Origin: Dictyocoela muelleri
Taxonomy: Eukaryota; Microsporidia
Length of the DNA stretch: 12,407 nt
NCBI GenBank assembly: GCA_016256075.1
Contig: SDVU01000543.1
Coordinates: 1 to 12,407 of the forward strand
Direction: 5' to 3'
Part shown: one piece after another, positions 8,618 to 12,407 of the stretch
How positions within the stretch are numbered: the stretch's first letter is position 1
Layout of the letters: each line of letters opens with the position of its first letter
The notes under the pieces: generated by a model
What the model saw: the letters and a program-made list of their open reading frames with translations, nothing else
Told to the model about the DNA's origin: nothing
Databases searched by the model: none
Program-made: the position numbers and the translations under genes

Positions 8618-8830
8618 ATACATTCAATTTTCCAATTTTTACTTCAAATTTTTTGAAATAATTTTTCATATTTTTCACATTCAATTTTCCCTTTTTCACA
8701 TTCAATTTTTCCATTTTTCACATTTAATTTTCCCTTTTTTCAAATTCAATTTTACCATATTTTTTAGTTCAATTTTTCCATTTTTTAATTCAATTTTTCT
8801 ATTTTTTTAATTAAATTTTCTTTTTTTATA
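8618..8830 (+). repeat. Degenerate tandem array, unit about 21-22 bp, pyrimidine-rich
   Basis: The core TTCAATTTT(T/C)CC recurs with starts near 8622, 8680, 8701, 8723, 8744, 8768, 8789 and 8811, mostly 21-23 bases apart. Several units carry TTTTTCACA before the core. The plus strand is almost free of G. The units diverge towards the right, where C is lost. Confidence 0.8.
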
Positions 8831-9070
8831 TTTTTTGCTCCTTTTCACATACCACTTTACTTTTTTATTTTTTTTTCTTCTCTTTTTCACACACCATTTA
8901 TTTTTTTTTAATTTTTTTTTTGCCACATAGATTTCTCCAAACAATAACCACCTCATAACGAATTACACAGCCATACCCATGACAGATGAAGTCAAAAGAA
9001 CAAACAGAAGAACAAAAAAAAACATCAAAGAGAAGAAATAAACAAAAAGCACAAAATTTAAGGATACAGT
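8831..9070. other. Strand-biased sequence, no recognised gene
   Basis: The first half is pyrimidine-rich and continues the tandem array without clear units. After about 8930 the plus strand becomes A- and C-rich. A 20-codon frame from 8980 (MTDEVKRTNRRTKKNIKEKK) is lysine-rich, too short to support as a gene, and has no neighbour to lend it meaning. Confidence 0.4.
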
Positions 9071-9092
9071 GTTAACCCTTAAACGATTTTTG
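9071..9092 (+). repeat. Terminal inverted repeat of the TTAA element, left
   Basis: The sequence G-TTAA-CCCTTAAACGATTTTTG is the exact complement of 11386-11407. TTAA at 9072-9075 is the presumed target duplication. Confidence 0.85.
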
Positions 9093-9257
9093 TAGGAAAA
9101 AAATTTACATTTTTATTGTTTCAAAAAATGATTTTTTTTTAAAAAATGTGTGAAAAAAAAATTCAAACATTTTAAAAAATGAATAGAAGAATAAATTCTG
9201 ATATTCTAAAAAAACAATGCTTTTTATGAATTTTTAATTTTTTTTATTGAAGGTAAA

Positions 9258-9395
9258 AATTTGTGTTTTTACTCACCTTAGCCTCCCTCTAAAAAATATC
9301 GTAAACTGCGCAATATGAAATTGACAAAGGGAATAAAATTTTATTTATATATTTTTATATGCATTTTGTAAAAACGTGTTTTCAATACGCTGCAC
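9258..9395 (+). repeat. Half-palindrome related to unit C
   Basis: The stretch with CTAAAAAATATCGTAAACTG, GCGCAATATG and GTGTTTTCAATAC corresponds block by block to the left arm of the palindrome at 9870-10190 (TACTACGCAATATGGAAATC, ATATCAGTTTTCAATA). Its matching right half is absent; the sequence passes directly into unit B. Confidence 0.6.
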
Positions 9396-9840
9396 GAGAA
9401 CTCGACGTTAGAGTAGTGCGAGCTTATCGCGAGAAGTCTCCAAGATTTTTTTTCAATAAAAAAATAATAGTATTTTCTTAGTTTTAACATTAATATTTAA
9501 TTATAACCTTCCTTAGACACTATCTCCAGAAAATTTTTACAAATTGCCAAATATGGAAAAACCAAAGTATAATAAAAATTTATTTTTATTTTTTTATATA
9601 AGTATTTTAAAATCTGGTTTTCATATAAAACGGCTTATAAATTTTATATAAAAACTGATTTCTACAATATGTATATAAAAAATATAAAAAAATATTTTAC
9701 TTTAACATTTCTATATTTGTTAACCCCTAAAAATATTTAGAGATAGCGTTTATAGAACGATAGAATCGAATATTGTGTTGGAACTATGAAATTACTATAA
9801 TTTACTTTAAAAAATTCCGTGGCGAGTACTCGTGCTACCT
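9388..9840. repeat. Degraded long palindrome B with CG-containing caps
   Basis: The left cap has GCTGCACGAGAACTCGACG and GCGAGCTTATCGCGAG; the right cap has GTGGCGAGTACTCGTGC. Between them, 9517-9557 is complementary to about 9710-9750, and the middle (CTGGTTTTCATATAAAACGG) resembles the middle of palindrome D. The same order of blocks recurs at 11720-12407, so B is an older homologous copy of D. Confidence 0.65.
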
Positions 9841-9869
9841 TTTTTAAATTTTCCAACGGGGTCAACATT

Positions 9870-10190
9870 TTGGTTATTACCACCTTACACACCTTCTAAA
9901 AAAGTTGTATACTACGCAATATGGAAATCACAAATGGTATAAAATTTCTTTTTTTATATTTTTATACGCATATTTAAATATCAGTTTTCAATATAAGCTG
10001 ATATTATCGAGTTTAGTAAATTTTCATCTTTACCCTAAATTTACTAAACTCGGTAATATCGGCTTATATTGAAAACTGATATTTAAATATGTATATAAGA
10101 ATATATAAAGAAAAATTTTATTTTACATTGCTAATACCATATTGCGTAGTTTACAATATTTTTTAGAAATAAGAGTCCGTAAGGAAATTT
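9870..10190. repeat. Long palindrome C
   Basis: The arms converge on a 13-nt loop at 10024-10036. The outer parts share CTACGCAATATGG on the left with CCATATTGCGTAG on the right (10138-10150). The inner 55 bp of each arm are nearly perfect and are listed separately. No coding potential was seen. Confidence 0.85.
9969..10091. repeat. Near-perfect 55-bp hairpin in palindrome C
   Basis: The arms at 9969-10023 and 10037-10091 differ at only two positions, both T on the left against C on the complement of the right, so in an RNA both would still pair as G:U. The sequence begins CATATTTAAATATCAG. Confidence 0.92.
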
Positions 10191-10219
10191 AGAACCAAAT
10201 TTTCTGTTTGTTACATGTA

Positions 10220-10227
10220 AAAATTTG
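10220..10227 (+). repeat. Merlin target-site duplication, left
   Basis: AAAATTTG, matching CAAATTTG at 11311-11318 in seven of eight bases. Merlin and IS1595/IS1016-group elements are known to duplicate 8-9 bp. Confidence 0.75.
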
Positions 10228-10281
10228 GAATCTGTACTAAAATTTACTCCCAGTGATAGCTGTAATAAAATTTCCCCCCCA
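10228..10281 (+). repeat. Merlin terminal repeat, left, with subterminal copy
   Basis: The terminal repeat (10228-10251) is followed within ten bases by a second, similar block in the same orientation, AGCTGTAATAAAATTTCCCC (10259-10278). Paired blocks like this may be transposase binding sites. Confidence 0.75.
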
Positions 10282-10389
10282 AAAAAAATTAATAAAATAA
10301 AAAAAATAAAAAATCAGCAAAGGCATGAATAAAATTTACAAAAAAAAAACATTTTTTTATTAATTATAATTTAATTAAATTAAAAAAAA

Positions 10390-11244
10390 ATCCCATAAAA
10401 TCCAACTTATTGTATAAAAATAGCAAATTTCTTTTAAAATTCATCTCTTTGTGTAGTTTTAATCCCCATTCTTAATTTTATTTATTTTTTATTAGATTAT
10501 TAAAACACTCAACAGCCTGTATATTTGCACCAGTTTCTTCATTAATAAAATTATATTTATGTATAACTGTATCGTGATCATAGTAAAAATCTCTTAAATA
10601 GTAATAAGCTCTATGTTCATCTGTCCAAATAGTAGAATTGGAAGCAACCTGTGAACATATAATTGGGACGATATATTCTTCTGTTTTAGCATTAATTGCT
10701 CGTGCGAATACTCGCTTTATACCTTAATCATATTCAATTATCACCAATGCATCTGTTCTATTTTGCGGCGATCCCCCCCTATGACTTTTAACCTTAAAAT
10801 TAAACATGTTTCGTCTATTTGTATTATTTTGCCCGCACCTCCGATTTTATTTTCGGAAAAATCAGGATATGGAATTTTTTCAACAACTTTTATAATTATT
10901 TTATGAAATGTATTTTTATCTATATTTAAGAAATTTATAATGCTATACCTAGGCATTTTAGAAATATTAATCAAAGTCACTTTAAAAATTATTTTTAATG
11001 AAATATTAAAATTTTAAAAAAAAACTATTTTTTCGTAGCGAAAAATATTTTTTGTATGAACTGCATTTAGAATTAATACATCTTTATGAATAGCCGTCGA
11101 TGTTTCTGTTAAATTTTCTCAAAAAGCAAGATTTATTACAGTTCGGACGAAATTTTTTTTTAATAAAATTATTTTATAATAAAAAATTAATAAGTTCCCT
11201 TTCATTATATGTTTCATTTTTTTCAAATAATTATCTGGTTTCAT
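10390..11244 (-). pseudogene. Merlin/IS1595-type transposase (zinc ribbon plus DDE_Tnp_IS1595), frameshifted
   Basis: The product would move the Merlin element by cut and paste. A plausible start at 11244 gives MKPDNYLKK. A zinc ribbon follows at about 11150-11060: RPNC then RCINSKC, with the first Cys of the usual CP.C replaced by Arg and a stop just before the RC. The catalytic domain begins with NKIGGAGKIIQIDET, Asp at 10813-10815. A frame change leads to GGSPQNRTDALVIIEYD near 10735-10790. Then come KRVFARAINAKTEEYIVPII, TIWTDEHRAY (second Asp 10619-10621), INEETGAN and AVECFNN (Glu 10508-10510), so the DDE triad survives. After another shift, LRMGIKTTQRDEF and a hydrophobic end near 10390 complete it. 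About 285 codons is usual for the family. Several shifts and stops make it inactive. Confidence 0.9.
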
Positions 11245-11267
11245 TATAGATATTAAAATTTTTTTAG

Positions 11268-11306
11268 CTGTACTAAAATTTACCCCCGGGGTAAATTTTA
11301 GTACAG
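11268..11306. repeat. Perfect 19-bp palindrome at the right Merlin end
   Basis: CTGTACTAAAATTTACCCC (11268-11286) and its exact complement (11288-11306) are separated by one C. The outer half is the terminal repeat itself, and the inner half is an inverted second copy. Confidence 0.95.
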
Positions 11307-11310
11307 ATCC

Positions 11311-11318
11311 CAAATTTG
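11311..11318 (+). repeat. Merlin target-site duplication, right
   Basis: CAAATTTG, one base different from the left duplication AAAATTTG. It also forms the start of an inverted repeat at 11311-11350. Confidence 0.75.
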
Positions 11319-11385
11319 TGCATTAGTCGAAAATTTAATGCACAAATTTGTGCATAATGGTATAATTTTATGCACAAAAATATGT
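11311..11385. repeat. Inverted repeats built on TTTGTGCATAA
   Basis: CAAATTTGTGCATTA (11311-11325) pairs exactly with 11336-11350 around a 10-nt loop. A second small inverted repeat, TTGTGCATA with TATGCACAA, follows at about 11348-11377. The GTGCAT core thus occurs four times in alternating orientation close to the right end of the TTAA element, possibly as subterminal binding sites. Confidence 0.75.
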
Positions 11386-11407
11386 CAAAAATCGTTTAAG
11401 GGTTAAC
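11386..11407 (-). repeat. Terminal inverted repeat of the TTAA element, right
   Basis: CAAAAATCGTTTAAGGG-TTAA-C is the exact complement of 9071-9092, with TTAA at 11403-11406. Confidence 0.85.
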
Positions 11408-11719
11408 AAGAGAGCAAATTATTGGCACGAAAAGTGACCGAGCAATAAAAATGACCGGGTATCAAAAAACTATATAAAAAATGGTTTAGATTATTGTTTT
11501 ATGCATTATTTATTTTTTTTTCAAAAATTTCTATATGGCAATTTATTAAGAGCCTCAGAACTAAAAGCCACAGTAATGTTTTAAAGTAACATTTAAAAAA
11601 AATCATTAATGAATTAAAAAGAAAAATTCATAAGTGTAAATAAAAAAATAAAAGTGACCGGGCAAAATTTTCATTAAAAAATCAATTTTTTTTGATATTA
11701 TATTTTGAAGTTTTAATAA
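11408..11719. other. A+T-rich sequence with repeated TGACCG motifs, no gene
   Basis: TGACCG occurs at 11435, 11452 and 11655, each in a context like AAAAGTGACCGGGC or AAAATGACCGGGT. The same motif forms the ends of the palindromic element at 4790-7583. No open reading frame or longer repeat is visible. The stretch may hold the end of a related, mostly lost element. Confidence 0.45.
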
Positions 11720-12407
11720 TTTTAATAGAATCAATATATTTTGTATAATGATTTTTCAGACATTATATTTGTTATAAAATATACATCGTCAAAATCGCTG
11801 CACGAAAACTCACCGCGAGCGCAGCGCGAGCTCTCCGCGAGCTCATCGCGAGCTCATCGCGAGGTTATCGCGAAAACTCGACACGAAATTTTTTTTATAA
11901 AAATTTATAGCGATTTCATATTTTTGACAAGAATATTCGTTTATAACGTGTCTTAGACAATATATCTAAAATTTTTTTATAAATTACCAAATATGGAAAT
12001 CTAAATGTATAATAAAAAATCCTTATATTGTTTTTTATACATATTTTAGATATCAGTTTTTCATATAAGATGGCTCATAAAGTTTATATAAAAACATATA
12101 TATAAAATATGTATAAAAACAATATAAGTTTTTTTTATTATACCTTTAGATTCCCATATTTGGTAATTTATAAAATTTTTTAGATATATTGTCTAAGACA
12201 CCTTATAATCGAATGTTCTTGTCAAAACTATGAAATCGCTATAAATTTTATGAAAAAAATTTCGTGTCGAGTTCTCGCGATAACCTCGCGATGAGCTCGC
12301 GCTGCGCTCGCGGTGAGTTTTCGTGCAGCTATTTTGACGATGTTTATTTTATAACAAATATAATGTCTGAAAAAATCATTATACAAAATATATTGATTCT
12401 ATTAAAA
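11720..12407. repeat. Long near-perfect palindrome D, CG-rich caps, running to the window end
   Basis: TTTTAATAGAATCAA at 11720 is the complement of the last bases of the window. The two arms, about 11720-12058 and 12076-12407, stay closely complementary throughout, with scattered single differences and one 22-bp length difference. Outward from the loop each arm holds ACCAAATATGG(A/G)AATCTAAA, then GTCTTAGACAATATATCTAAA, then a CG-rich cap (ACCGCGAGCGCAGCGCGAG), then GACATTATATTTGTTATAAA. No reading frame makes sense as a protein. It may continue past the window. Confidence 0.9.
11825..11873 (+). repeat. 11-bp CG-rich tandem repeat CGCGAGCTCAT
   Basis: Units start at 11825 (CGCGAGCTCTC), 11836, 11847 and 11858 (CGCGAGGTTAT), followed by a partial CGCGA. 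The opposite arm of palindrome D has only one CGCGAGCTCAT plus one CGCGAGGTTAT, so this arm has gained two units. Confidence 0.9.

Larger units (their letters stand above)
10228..11310 (-). mobile_element. Merlin (IS1595/IS1016-related) DNA transposon, decayed
   Basis: The 24-bp ends (GAATCTGTACTAAAATTTAC on the left; GGATCTGTACTAAAATTTAC as complement on the right) match at 21 of 24 positions. An 8-bp target duplication with one mismatch flanks them. The 1083-bp element holds one minus-strand transposase relic of the DDE_Tnp_IS1595 type. Size, terminal repeats, duplication length and transposase agree. It is inserted inside the TTAA element, so it is the younger of the two. Confidence 0.9.
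9076..11402. mobile_element. piggyBac-like non-autonomous element, carrying a Merlin insertion
   Basis: A perfect 22-bp inverted repeat marks the ends (9071-9092 and 11386-11407). Each end has TTAA followed inward by CCCTTAAACG. TTAA target duplications next to a CCC terminus are the hallmark of the piggyBac superfamily, so I call it piggyBac-like. No piggyBac transposase is visible. The interior holds several A+T-rich palindromes and a Merlin element at 10228-11310; without that insertion and its duplication the element would be about 1.24 kb. TTAA occurs often in such sequence by chance, so the family call is less certain than the existence of the element. Confidence 0.65.

Noticed and set aside
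8980-9042. Short lysine-rich frame MTDEVKRTNRRTKKN...
   Set aside because: Twenty codons in A-rich sequence occur easily by chance; no conserved feature or neighbour supports a gene.
9719-9726. Second TTAACCC, at 9722, as a possible further piggyBac-like end
   Set aside because: It lies in the right arm of palindrome B and pairs with a non-TTAA stretch on the left; no matching GGGTTAA end is nearby.
11741-11956. Plus-strand 71-codon frame with a repeated RAHRE-type segment
   Set aside because: It is produced by the CG-rich 11-bp repeats of palindrome D. The mirrored arm has no equivalent protein, and there is no start context or family match.

Overview
The window is a very A+T-rich stretch made almost entirely of old, nested mobile elements. 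I see no intact gene, no rRNA or tRNA, and no CRISPR array. The mix (Ty3/gypsy retrotransposon, pogo-like, MULE, piggyBac-like and Merlin/IS1595 DNA transposons, long palindromes) points to a eukaryote. The extreme A+T bias, compact relics and a Merlin transposase with a GxSPxNxxDALxIIE-type block resemble microsporidian genomes. A repeat-rich microsporidian such as Hamiltosporidium is my best guess, but this is inference from family resemblance, not proof.

Layout. 1-4229: a Ty3/gypsy-type LTR retrotransposon on the minus strand, with order LTR, gag/protease, RT-RNase H, integrase, LTR. Its LTRs differ at about 8% of positions by hand count, and the coding region is decayed. 4230-4710: A+T-rich, nothing recognised. 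4711-7663: a layered structure. A 77-78 bp direct repeat flanks a palindromic terminal-inverted-repeat element (4790-7583), and a pogo-like transposon (5105-7257, TA target duplication) sits inside that element. The pogo transposase is frameshifted and carries a ten-copy 10-bp minisatellite downstream. 7664-9070: a hexanucleotide microsatellite, a perfect 22-bp hairpin, a MULE transposase relic, a roughly 21-bp pyrimidine-rich tandem array and unexplained sequence. 9076-11402: a TTAA-flanked, CCC-ended element (piggyBac-like, no transposase of its own) filled with related palindromes. A Merlin/IS1595 element (10228-11310, 8-bp target duplication) is inserted in it. 11408-11719: A+T-rich with repeated TGACCG motifs. 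11720-12407: a 688-bp near-perfect palindrome that reaches the end of the window.

The pieces do not form a pathway. They record successive insertions. The firmest results are the two nested insertions, each with target duplications: pogo inside the palindromic element, and Merlin inside the TTAA element. A family of CG-capped long palindromes, present in at least two homologous copies (9388-9840 and 11720-12407), matches no transposon family I know. Both window ends fall inside repeats, as often happens when an assembly contig stops at repeats.
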